Positions 26,301-33,886 of a stretch of 64,000 nt of DNA are shown here, one piece after another. Source of the DNA: Planctomycetaceae bacterium. GTDB lineage: Bacteria; Planctomycetota; Planctomycetia; Planctomycetales; Planctomycetaceae. Within the stretch, counting starts at the first letter, position 1. Every line of letters starts with the position of its first letter. The stretch is from assembly GCA_041398825.1 (NCBI GenBank), contig JAWKTX010000001.1:124001-188000 (forward strand), in the 5' to 3' direction. Position numbers and translations under genes: made by a program. Below the pieces are notes generated by a model. It did not search any database. It was not told the origin of the DNA and saw only the letters and a program-made list of their open reading frames with translations.

Positions 26301-29300
26301 TCTCGCAGGAAGTCTCGGAATTGTATCAGGCCGTTCAGGGCTTTGGTGCAGAATGGAAGCTTCGGACCGAGCAGGGTTGGAAGCAAAGGACAATCACTTC
26401 GCTGAAATCACCTGATGAAGTACAGAGTATTCGATTGACCTCGTTGCGGACGAAGAGTGCTATCATCTACGGTGTTGCGTTGTTCGTTCTGACGACCCTG
26501 TACCTCCTACGATCGAGGCTGGGTAGCGTGAGTGGCCTGATTCTTGTCTTGTTGACGGTTGTCGTTACGGCCCACTGGTACACGACTTCTGATGTACTGG
26601 ATGGGGTACTGCTTGGGCTCTTCTGGGGTCTGCTTGCCGGTTTCGCTCTTTCGCTCGCAGCGCCGTTGTTTCAGATCAGGCGGCCAGTCATTTCACAGGT
26701 TGTGAGGACCTTTCTGTTTGCGGTTGTCTCTGCAGCGTGTCTGCAAAATGCATTGGGAGCTGTTGCTCAGGAGGGAGGGCTGTCACCAGGTGTCAGTAAC
26801 CGATCGGTATTCAAGGTCACCGAACCCAGGATTGTTCAGCTCAGAGATGGTGCTCCGGCTGGCATTGCCTATGTCGAGAACAAGACTTATGAAGAATGGC
26901 TGAAGCGAACCCTGCAGAATCAGGTTGACGTTGTGGTCACAGGACTGGATGTCACCGTCGACGCACCGTCGCCCGATGATGTGGAGGCCACGCTGATTAT
27001 TCATCTCGCTACACTGACGGACATCAGGGACTGCCGTTTCACAATTGATTTGCCCAACGCACTGCTTGTCAACTGTCAACTGGATGGTCTGCCGGTATTG
27101 CCTGCTGCTTCTTCACAGGGGACAGTGACCCTTCTGATTCCTGCTGCGACTCGGGTTACCAATATGCCTTTGACGGTCGAATCGGATCTGGATTCGGTTG
27201 AGCGATCCGAGTTCGCGCCGCGGGACAAGGATAGGTCCGAAAGCAGAGCCGGCGATGTTGCTGGTCCGTCCGGACTCTGGGATAAGCACGAACTTCGAAT
27301 TCGGCTTCGCCCTCGACTTGCAAGTCAGGCTAACGGAGTGCAGTTCACTATTCCGTCGGTCTCGTGTCCGGCGGCGACGTTTCAGATTATCGATTCGAAA
27401 GAATCGGTAAGTCGGGCCTTCATTCAGACACATTCCGTCACCCGAGACTGGCAGGTGGGTGATGAGGCTGTCGATCTGGGAAGTCTCAGCAGTGGTACGG
27501 TCAAAAGGCAGGGGATAGAGGTGCGTCTGTTTGGAACAGCACCTGTATCTGTCAAAGCTGGTTCCGAAGTTCAGACGGCTATTGTCTGCGAGCTTTCTGC
27601 GGGCCAGCAGTTCGTAACGGTTTTCTCCAGTGTGCAGAAATGGAACCCGCTGGTTCGCAAGATACAACTGCCATTGCCGAGGGGTTATCGTCTTGTTTCG
27701 GTTGCCTGCCCGCAAGTTCCTCAGGTGCTGTGGTCAGTTGTCGATGACACGGCAGAAATTCAGCTCAACGAATTGAACGCTGATACATTCCTGCTGGAGC
27801 TGCGTTATGTCACTGAGAGTCTGCTGCAGCCTCTTCAGCATGTTGTATCACCGGGACAATTGAGCGCGATCGTTGATTGTCAGGCTTTTGCTGAGTGTTT
27901 GATTGCAATTCGAACCCCACGAGAGTTTTCAGTTCAGCCGCTCGATCAGGTGCTCACAGGAGACGGGCAGAGAAGGATCAGTACGACCGCCTCCATACCG
28001 GCTGCATTTTCAGCTCATCTTCGACCAACTGACGTGTTGTTTTCAGTTCCGTCAATGATGGACAGCATCCGGTTTCAGTTAACACCTCGAGTGCCGTATA
28101 ACGAGGTTCGTGTCGAGCAGACAGTTGAATGCCATACTGACTTTGTGGACTGGAAGTACGAGGCCTTCATTGACACGTCATTCGTTCCCATCTTTCGTCA
28201 TCAACTGGCCGTGAATCCGTCAATCGAAGTCACAGACGTGCAGGTGTTTGCGGGGGAAGCAAATCGACTTGATCGCTACTACCAGAAGGATGATCGGTTG
28301 ATGGTGCTCTTCAAAGAAGGAACGGATGGACCACATCGGATTGTTGTCCGTGGACGCCAGGCCATCAGTAGCTCAGCAGATATACGCCTGATTGCTCCGC
28401 AACTGCTGAACGCTCAGATACTTGAATCATCCATGACGATAGAGGATCTGGACGACTCTGGTCTCTATTTTCGGGATTTGGGAAGAGCAGTTCCGGACAG
28501 GCCGCTCGCGAAAGACGCGCCACTGGTTCCGGAGACCCCCATCAGGTTCCAGGTCATTGAGGAAGGAACGGCTGTTATTCTTGGTCACCAGCAATCGTCT
28601 GCCGCCAGTGGTGAGTTGATCGTCGTGCATGATCAGAATGATGCAACGGTTTTCGTCCGTATTCAGGGGGGGCAGGATCTGATCGCGTCCGGAGAGTTGC
28701 AGTTTCCCCGAGGCCAGCAGTTTGCGGTTGCTCCGCGGGTTTTTATCGGGCGAGACGCGTGTCGAGTCACCCAGGAACAACGTTTTTTTCGATGGGAAGC
28801 TTCGGCCTCAGAATCTGAGGATACAGACGTCTCGGAATTACTGGCCTTCTGGCGTGTGAATGATGATGCCGGGCAGATTGTGAATGCTTCTTCTGAAGGC
28901 CTCGGAGCACCTTTTGCCGTCGCCGTTCCGGAACTGAGTTTTGCGGTTGAATGGAGTGTGACTGAACTGATTGAATTGCCACCCGACTTCCGGGCCTCCG
29001 TCAATTCTGACGTCGTCGAGAAAAATGATGATCCCACATGGATGCGCGACATCGCGAATCTTGCTGGTATGAGTCCGGCAGTCTTCGGTTTACCCGGAAA
29101 GGTCGTTGGCATTCAGGACGGAAGAATCAGCGTGGCTGCCCCGTCGGCGGGGAATGGTTCAGGCAGTGATGACTCCTCCGAGCTTAACATTCCAATCGTC
29201 ATTTCAGACACGGTCGCTGTGGCGGATCGTAATGAATCTGTCATTGCGGAAACGACGTTATTGTTCCTGTCCGAGCGAATGCCAATCAACCTGTCCGTCG

Positions 29301-30205
29301 CACTTCCGAATGGTGTTGCAGTGGTTGCAATCTCTAATTCGGAGGGCATTCGCAAACGTAATTCCATAGATGGTAGTTTGGATCTTGAGATCTCGGAGCC
29401 AATCACGCGATTAAGCGTGCAATGGCTGGGTTCAAGAACGGAAGGACATCTTTCTTCCACGGATGTTGATCTCACGCCGCCATTTCCGCTCGACTGCGAG
29501 ACTTTCAGCCTGTTTTCACTGCACTATGCCGAACCCGGCGCTGAATGCGTTCCAATGCCACAACGTCTCTCGCGTGGTGAGTTTGAGAAAAGAATTAACC
29601 AGATAGTAGCAATGGGGCTGGAACGAAATTCTGCGGAGATGACATCGGAAGACGTTCAGAGGTTGATCGAGACGACTTCTGCGGATCTGAATTCAATCAG
29701 GCAACAGTTCTTCGAACGCACAACACCATCCGTCAACGGGACGGAACGTTCACCGTGGTACTTCAGCCTGAACAGCTCATCGGAAGAGGATACTGCCGTC
29801 AAAGGTCTGACTGTCAGATCAATCGATCTTCTGGACGGCCATACGGAGGAGGCCGATTCTGCATTCAGTCTGCGTGTCATCATCAGGCGTCTGCCCACAG
29901 TGGCCGCAATGGTTCCGTATGGACTCATTCTGTTGCTGACCATTGCCACGGTGGTTCGATCGTGGAAGTCGATTTTCGTGATTCCGGTTCAGGATTATTC
30001 TTCCGCAGGTGAAGTACCTGCCAGCAGCGTGTTCGTCGGTGCCGACAATGGGCTCGCTGCGACCCGAATCTATAATCAGCATGCTGACCCATCGTCAACG
30101 TTTGTTGCTTCCCCGTCTGAAGCAGAGAATGTCCGTGAACATAAATCCGGCAGTGGATCTTCGCAATCCGCGACATTCGAACTTGGCGAAACCGGTGAGG
30201 CTTAA
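23309..30205 (+). CDS. Giant exported membrane protein B (2298 aa), probable two-module fusion
   Basis: Unrecognised protein of 2298 residues. The start ATG at 23309 overlaps the previous stop by four bases (ATGA) and opens a signal peptide (MMIRAFCLIFVLQAAGNCFAQ). The frame is open back to 22970, but that part overlaps gene A. Module one is a beta-rich exported part to about residue 1050, followed by several membrane segments (1050-1130). Next comes an internal stretch that looks like a complete signal peptide: Arg1133, a hydrophobic core, then ALGAVA-Q with a likely cut after residue 1153. Module two is a second beta-rich exported part (about 1155-2195), one membrane segment (2198-2218) and a cytoplasmic tail of about 80 residues. 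It is thus shaped like two copies of the gene A plan joined together. Function unknown. Confidence 0.85.
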   Translation: MMIRAFCLIFVLQAAGNCFAQIPAIPSDQVVAENQTVPGVVRPNAPSAEIPSIAPDQLQQLMERQKWVPVPLSVAQQIAKHIGKPADADAVVRPNRIREAIYRATLSGSQLTQGQIELTVQPPTEADRPDLLMLGIVNLNDLSMEAEHREVTIASDDDHRLFLLKAGYAQKIIGHWSIDGAVTGDVTTFRMELPEATISRIELTTSSETIVTSPNALVLGPEERSESESAWVLLPNSSSRVTIGCRRKRWTRSGIPLSLMKLTENHVATGDTMISQWSLTLTPELQSTDVLSVTLPDRLHVTDVLLNDNQPMVWDRQSDVSNASTNPPSTEKDSVDGNSVPLTPANPDDDAAMRDSQQQLNIQLPQLASTLSISIQATSALPTSSNWPVPLLKPLQWRRKADGANGAVLMPTSLVRVTLPAGIELDSWRLTGMQELDVNAGQENAVIYQLTRFVNEASAVARISASDASTTETVVSILEQSGRVLTANCLVNVRCEQGIATDLYWDIQPGWDVIGARYASNSRALFFEFDRSGKATASRQLQIHLPEPIESGSSRVVQLSLQQSDLADVTPILQPFVARDKRNRPFSYTLVTPDVVATLPAIEQVKNPSFSLTELTTANGWLAAQTIPARTIVFDDRLNDLSLLKSSARQPSERPAIEVQDLRCRIQVEGEFLKEVTLIRLAPAESDHTVPFLLPAREGAETFRWSVDGKNVDAAQRGDDSGEWRTFMVPVPGGNDNSPGREVTFESTRHLDDVRHAMLAVPLPDAGVSGVLSIDASEQFRILPEALSQAASADSSNEDGALALSEWLLPASPRRIRLVIERSGGSNHRPAFVSHIFHIFDVRDDQVRHQRVAIGQLSESALLNTVRIEEDFATSSKVFIDGRRVAILSPGAESAVPVPSDSAECRIVVIADPVFSVTNGFSRLALKEVSGDPRVDHRCTHHILVSPEMQIRSPDAQWQTSASVDVLGMMSTVAGDLLNRVSGNEVSRGLVSRSGENFSQEVSELYQAVQGFGAEWKLRTEQGWKQRTITSLKSPDEVQSIRLTSLRTKSAIIYGVALFVLTTLYLLRSRLGSVSGLILVLLTVVVTAHWYTTSDVLDGVLLGLFWGLLAGFALSLAAPLFQIRRPVISQVVRTFLFAVVSAACLQNALGAVAQEGGLSPGVSNRSVFKVTEPRIVQLRDGAPAGIAYVENKTYEEWLKRTLQNQVDVVVTGLDVTVDAPSPDDVEATLIIHLATLTDIRDCRFTIDLPNALLVNCQLDGLPVLPAASSQGTVTLLIPAATRVTNMPLTVESDLDSVERSEFAPRDKDRSESRAGDVAGPSGLWDKHELRIRLRPRLASQANGVQFTIPSVSCPAATFQIIDSKESVSRAFIQTHSVTRDWQVGDEAVDLGSLSSGTVKRQGIEVRLFGTAPVSVKAGSEVQTAIVCELSAGQQFVTVFSSVQKWNPLVRKIQLPLPRGYRLVSVACPQVPQVLWSVVDDTAEIQLNELNADTFLLELRYVTESLLQPLQHVVSPGQLSAIVDCQAFAECLIAIRTPREFSVQPLDQVLTGDGQRRISTTASIPAAFSAHLRPTDVLFSVPSMMDSIRFQLTPRVPYNEVRVEQTVECHTDFVDWKYEAFIDTSFVPIFRHQLAVNPSIEVTDVQVFAGEANRLDRYYQKDDRLMVLFKEGTDGPHRIVVRGRQAISSSADIRLIAPQLLNAQILESSMTIEDLDDSGLYFRDLGRAVPDRPLAKDAPLVPETPIRFQVIEEGTAVILGHQQSSAASGELIVVHDQNDATVFVRIQGGQDLIASGELQFPRGQQFAVAPRVFIGRDACRVTQEQRFFRWEASASESEDTDVSELLAFWRVNDDAGQIVNASSEGLGAPFAVAVPELSFAVEWSVTELIELPPDFRASVNSDVVEKNDDPTWMRDIANLAGMSPAVFGLPGKVVGIQDGRISVAAPSAGNGSGSDDSSELNIPIVISDTVAVADRNESVIAETTLLFLSERMPINLSVALPNGVAVVAISNSEGIRKRNSIDGSLDLEISEPITRLSVQWLGSRTEGHLSSTDVDLTPPFPLDCETFSLFSLHYAEPGAECVPMPQRLSRGEFEKRINQIVAMGLERNSAEMTSEDVQRLIETTSADLNSIRQQFFERTTPSVNGTERSPWYFSLNSSSEEDTAVKGLTVRSIDLLDGHTEEADSAFSLRVIIRRLPTVAAMVPYGLILLLTIATVVRSWKSIFVIPVQDYSSAGEVPASSVFVGADNGLAATRIYNQHADPSSTFVASPSEAENVREHKSGSGSSQSATFELGETGEA

Positions 30206-30474
30206 GGCTGTCGATCAGGTTTGTCTCTTTCACTGAATTTCGTGACACATTCGATCTTCATGAAATTCACTATTTCTGGTAGAGGTTAAAAGACAGTTCG
30301 CCATAAACGCCGTCTTTCTGCTTCAGGTACCTTTCACGACTCTGACTGTTCGGGCTGTGGTTTCGATTCGCGGCCAGTGGTCCTGAATGTTCCTGCAATT
30401 TCGAGTAAGGGCACGGCCGTTTGGTGGACTCAGTCAACACTCTTCTTTGTGGTAAATTCTCTGGACTCAAGCTG
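30206..30474. other. Gap, 269 bases
   Basis: Holds the end of the giant-gene transcript and the upstream region of the redoxin fusion gene. No terminator hairpin stands out. The redoxin frame is open upstream to a TTG at 30421 that I do not use. Confidence 0.3.
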
Positions 30475-32202
30475 ATGAATCGTCTTTCTCTTGTTTCGCT
30501 GAGTGTCATTTTCTGTGTCTTCATCGTGAATGCAGACGCCGTCAAATGCGATTTCAGGGACACGCTCGCGTCGCTTGAACTGCGAGACAGCCGTGGAACC
30601 GTTCGCACAGCACGTGAATTGCCGGAGTCCGGGTTTGTCGTGATTGCGTTTCTGGGCACAGAGTGTCCTCTGGCTAAACTCTACGGCCCCCGTCTGCAGC
30701 AGCTGGCGGAGCAGTTCTCGGGGAAGGCGGTCTTCGTGGGAGTTTGTTCAAATATCCAGGACAGCCCGAAAGAGGTCACCATTTATGCCGATAGAGCTGG
30801 TATTCAGTTCCCGATTCTGATGGATCCAAAACAGCAACTGGCAGACCTTCTGCAGGCCACACGAACACCTGAAGTTGTGGTCCTGGATCAAACACGAAGA
30901 GTCGTATACAGAGGTCGGATTGATGATCAATTTGGAATTAGTGTGGCCCGTCAGTCGCCAGCCAAAGAGGACCTCAAAGACGCTTTAGTCAGCCTGGTCG
31001 CAGGTGGGCTGCCTGAAATTGCAGAGACCCAGCCAGTAGGGTGCCTGATTGGACGAAGCCGACGTTCGCAGCCGCACGGCCCGGTGAATTACAGCAAGCA
31101 TGTTGCTCCTGTTCTGAACAAGCGTTGTGTTGAGTGTCATCGCAGTGGCGAGATTGCCCCGTTTCCGCTCACCAGTTATCAGGAAACGGTGGGATGGGAG
31201 GCAATGATCGCGGAAGTAATTAATGAAGGCCGGATGCCACCCTGGAATGCCAATCCGGAGTTTGGGCACTTTCGGAATGACTCGCGACTTTCCGCCGATG
31301 AGAAGCAGACACTTCTGACATGGATTGAAAACGGTTGTCCTGAAGGAAATCCCGAGGATCTTCCGCCGACCCCGAACTTTGCCAGCGGATGGAGAATGCC
31401 GGAACCAGATCAGGTGATTCCGGTTCGCAAAGAGCCTTTCACCGTTCCTGCGACTGGTGTTGTCGACTACCAGTATTTTGAAGTGGATCTTAACTTCACA
31501 GAAGATAAGTACGTCGTTGCCGCAGAGGCTCGGCCAGGAAACCCGTCAGTCGTGCACCATATCATCGCATTTCTGAAGGTACCTGGTCAGAAAGATATCA
31601 GTCTGGGACGAATGCTGATCGGCTACGCGCCGGGAACGAGTCCGCTGATTTTTCCCGAGGGTACGGCAATGAAGGTGCCTGCAGGATCCAAAATTCTGTT
31701 CGAAATGCATTACACACCAAATGGGACGGAACAAACGGATCTCAGCTACATCGGGGTCAGGTTCACGGATGCTGACCATGTGAAACAGGAGGTCGTCGGG
31801 CTTGAAGCCCTGAACAGCAAGTTCCGGATTCCAGCGGGTGATTCGGACTACCAGGTTCGAGCGAATGAGAATATTTCAGAAGATGTTTCGCTGTTGTCTT
31901 TGACGCCTCATATGCATCTTCGCGGCAAGTCTTTTCGGTACGAAGCGCGATACCCGGATGGATCCAGAGAAGTGCTGCTTGATGTGCCGGAATACGATTT
32001 TAACTGGCAGTTACGTTATGAGTTCGCCGAGCCCAAAGCGATTCCCCGGGGAACCGTTATCGAATGCGTGGCAACCTTTGATAATTCAAAGATGAACCCC
32101 AACAACCCGGATCCCGGAAAGGTCATTGGCTGGGGACAACAAAGCAACGACGAAATGATGATCGGCTTCATTACGGCAGTTCGGCAATCAGCTCGGAAAT
32201 AA
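30475..32202 (+). CDS. Redoxin / cytochrome c / copper monooxygenase-like fusion
   Basis: Exported protein of 575 residues, signal peptide at 1-20. First, an AhpC/TSA-type redoxin domain (about 30-185) with one Cys at the active position (GTECPLAKLYGPRL, Cys64). Second, a single c-type heme site, CVECH at 218-222. Third, a domain resembling the copper type II ascorbate-dependent monooxygenase C-terminal half, with paired His (VVHHIIAFL), a His in FEMHYTPNG, and a His-x-His pair in LTPHMHLRGKSF. The protein ends near EMMIGFI, where a Met ligand could lie. Such chains could carry electrons from a thiol or heme to copper. The 3' end overlaps the convergent sulfatase gene by 32 bases. The substrate is unknown. 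Confidence 0.88.
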   Translation: MNRLSLVSLSVIFCVFIVNADAVKCDFRDTLASLELRDSRGTVRTARELPESGFVVIAFLGTECPLAKLYGPRLQQLAEQFSGKAVFVGVCSNIQDSPKEVTIYADRAGIQFPILMDPKQQLADLLQATRTPEVVVLDQTRRVVYRGRIDDQFGISVARQSPAKEDLKDALVSLVAGGLPEIAETQPVGCLIGRSRRSQPHGPVNYSKHVAPVLNKRCVECHRSGEIAPFPLTSYQETVGWEAMIAEVINEGRMPPWNANPEFGHFRNDSRLSADEKQTLLTWIENGCPEGNPEDLPPTPNFASGWRMPEPDQVIPVRKEPFTVPATGVVDYQYFEVDLNFTEDKYVVAAEARPGNPSVVHHIIAFLKVPGQKDISLGRMLIGYAPGTSPLIFPEGTAMKVPAGSKILFEMHYTPNGTEQTDLSYIGVRFTDADHVKQEVVGLEALNSKFRIPAGDSDYQVRANENISEDVSLLSLTPHMHLRGKSFRYEARYPDGSREVLLDVPEYDFNWQLRYEFAEPKAIPRGTVIECVATFDNSKMNPNNPDPGKVIGWGQQSNDEMMIGFITAVRQSARK

Positions 32203-33661
32203 TCTCCGGGTGTTGTATGGCCACATTGGTGGATTCATTGGGATCGGACTGCATGTCAAAAAGTTCAAACGCATCTGCCGTTTGAGCTTTTGTATCGCGC
32301 CCTGGGTGAACAATTAATCTCCACCTTTCCGTTCGAATCGATCTCCTGTTGCCCGTCCAGAAAGCAAACGCCGGACGTTCCCATGGATGTTGTGGATCAG
32401 TCAGTAATGGTCTCAGTGACTGACCATCCAATTCAGCAGGCTTTGGTAATCCACAAAGGTCTGTCAGTGTTGGAAATACATCGACTGTCTGGACGATCGA
32501 CTCAGAAATTTCGCCAGCCTTCTGAAGGCCGGGCAGGCGGATCATCAATGGAGACCGAACAGCGTTTTCGTACAGGCAATGTTTACCCCAAATTGCGTGT
32601 TCGCCCAGTAGGAATCCATGATCGCTCCAGATGACGACAATCGTTTTTCGATGTGGGTCCACCTGATCGAGTTTCGAAAGCAGACGCCCCACCTGTGCAT
32701 CCACATAGCTGACTGCAGCGGCATATCCATGTCGTAAAGTCTTTGCATATTCAGCGTCCGATGCGGGGTCCCGATGCGTAATCTGCCCATTGACATCTTC
32801 GTAGTCGTGTCCATAGTTCCCTCGAAATTCACCGCTGTTGTGCCAGCCGGAGATCCCCTCAGGTTTCGTTGTCACGGCGGGGGCAGCCAGGTTGTCGGCA
32901 TCATGCAGATCCCACCATCGTTTCGGGGCAGCGAATGGAAGGTGCGGTTTGAAGAAACCCACAGCGAAGAACCACGGCTGTTCTCCTGACTGAAGTTCGT
33001 CCAGAGTCTGGATGGCATCCCCGGCAACCCAGGCATCAGGATAAGCTTCGTCAGGACCATCAAATGCTTCAAAGGGGTGGGATTTTCCGGGGCGTCTTGC
33101 CAGCCCATTCCCGTAACCGTGCATCATCGCCTGAGAATGGGGCCAAGGTGAGTTCGGGATCCATGATCGTTCCCAGACGCCGGGCATTTCCTGAGGACCT
33201 TCATTCCAGTCCTTTCCGGTCAGATTGCCCGGATAGTGAGAAATCTTTCCAATTGACAGCGTCCGGTAATCATTCTGCTGAAACCATCCCGGAAGACTCC
33301 GCCGTATCCAGTCTTTCTGGGTCTGTTTAATTGCGTTATTGCTGAGATGCACGGCGTGTTTGGGATACTGTCCCCGAAGCAGCGCACATCGGGAAGCACC
33401 GCAGGTAGGTACATGGACGTAGTGGTGGGAAAATACCCGGGCAGTTGCCGCAAAGGCGTCCAGTGATGGTGTTTTGGCATGCGTGATGCCCAGGCAACCG
33501 AGGTCGTTTCTCAGGTCATCGATAGCGATGAAAAGTACATTGGGACGCCTGGCAGGCTCGTCATGGGATTCTTTCTCGGCCGCCGCAACTGAGCCACCAA
33601 GTAAAACTCCCAGCAGAAACCATCCGGGCAGCCATACAGAAACACAGGGTTTTTCGTGCAT
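32171..33661 (-). CDS. Sulfatase, iduronate-2-sulfatase-like
   Basis: Exported protein of 496 residues with a signal peptide (LLGVLLGGSVAAA). It begins with the alkaline-phosphatase-fold sulfatase motif RPNVLFIAIDDLR. It carries the formylglycine motif CGASR (Cys87), a Cys-x-Ala-x-Arg variant of Cys-x-Pro-x-Arg, followed by LLRGQYP. Other motifs include GKISHYPG, FKPHLPFAAPKRWWDL, WSDHGFLLGEHAIWGKHCLYEN and RSPLMIRLPG, as in the iduronate-2-sulfatase group. Such enzymes hydrolyse sulfate esters on polysaccharides, and planctomycetes have many. An FGly-generating enzyme is needed and is not encoded in this window. The 3' end converges on the redoxin fusion gene with a 32-base overlap. Confidence 0.95.
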   Translation of the reverse strand: MHEKPCVSVWLPGWFLLGVLLGGSVAAAEKESHDEPARRPNVLFIAIDDLRNDLGCLGITHAKTPSLDAFAATARVFSHHYVHVPTCGASRCALLRGQYPKHAVHLSNNAIKQTQKDWIRRSLPGWFQQNDYRTLSIGKISHYPGNLTGKDWNEGPQEMPGVWERSWIPNSPWPHSQAMMHGYGNGLARRPGKSHPFEAFDGPDEAYPDAWVAGDAIQTLDELQSGEQPWFFAVGFFKPHLPFAAPKRWWDLHDADNLAAPAVTTKPEGISGWHNSGEFRGNYGHDYEDVNGQITHRDPASDAEYAKTLRHGYAAAVSYVDAQVGRLLSKLDQVDPHRKTIVVIWSDHGFLLGEHAIWGKHCLYENAVRSPLMIRLPGLQKAGEISESIVQTVDVFPTLTDLCGLPKPAELDGQSLRPLLTDPQHPWERPAFAFWTGNRRSIRTERWRLIVHPGRDTKAQTADAFELFDMQSDPNESTNVAIQHPEIISELIAELP

Positions 33662-33886
33662 GTTGGGGAGAGCTTTCCAAATGGGAGGGTGAACAGGGCC
33701 GTAGAATCTGGTTTCGGGTAGTTTGCTTGTGTCTGCAGCTCAAAAACCCGAACATTAAGCAGTTCCGCGCCCAATGAAAACTGGTATTCTGTACGCGAAC
33801 GCAGCAGCCCCTGATTCAACGGGGTGAATCGTTTATTCCGGCGAACCTGTTCGCCCTCCCACCTCAATCCTGCCTGAATCACTTCC
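33662..33886. promoter_or_regulatory. Divergent intergenic region
   Basis: 225 bases between the sulfatase gene and the DUF1549/DUF1553 gene. It must carry the promoters of both. No clear element was identified. Confidence 0.3.
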
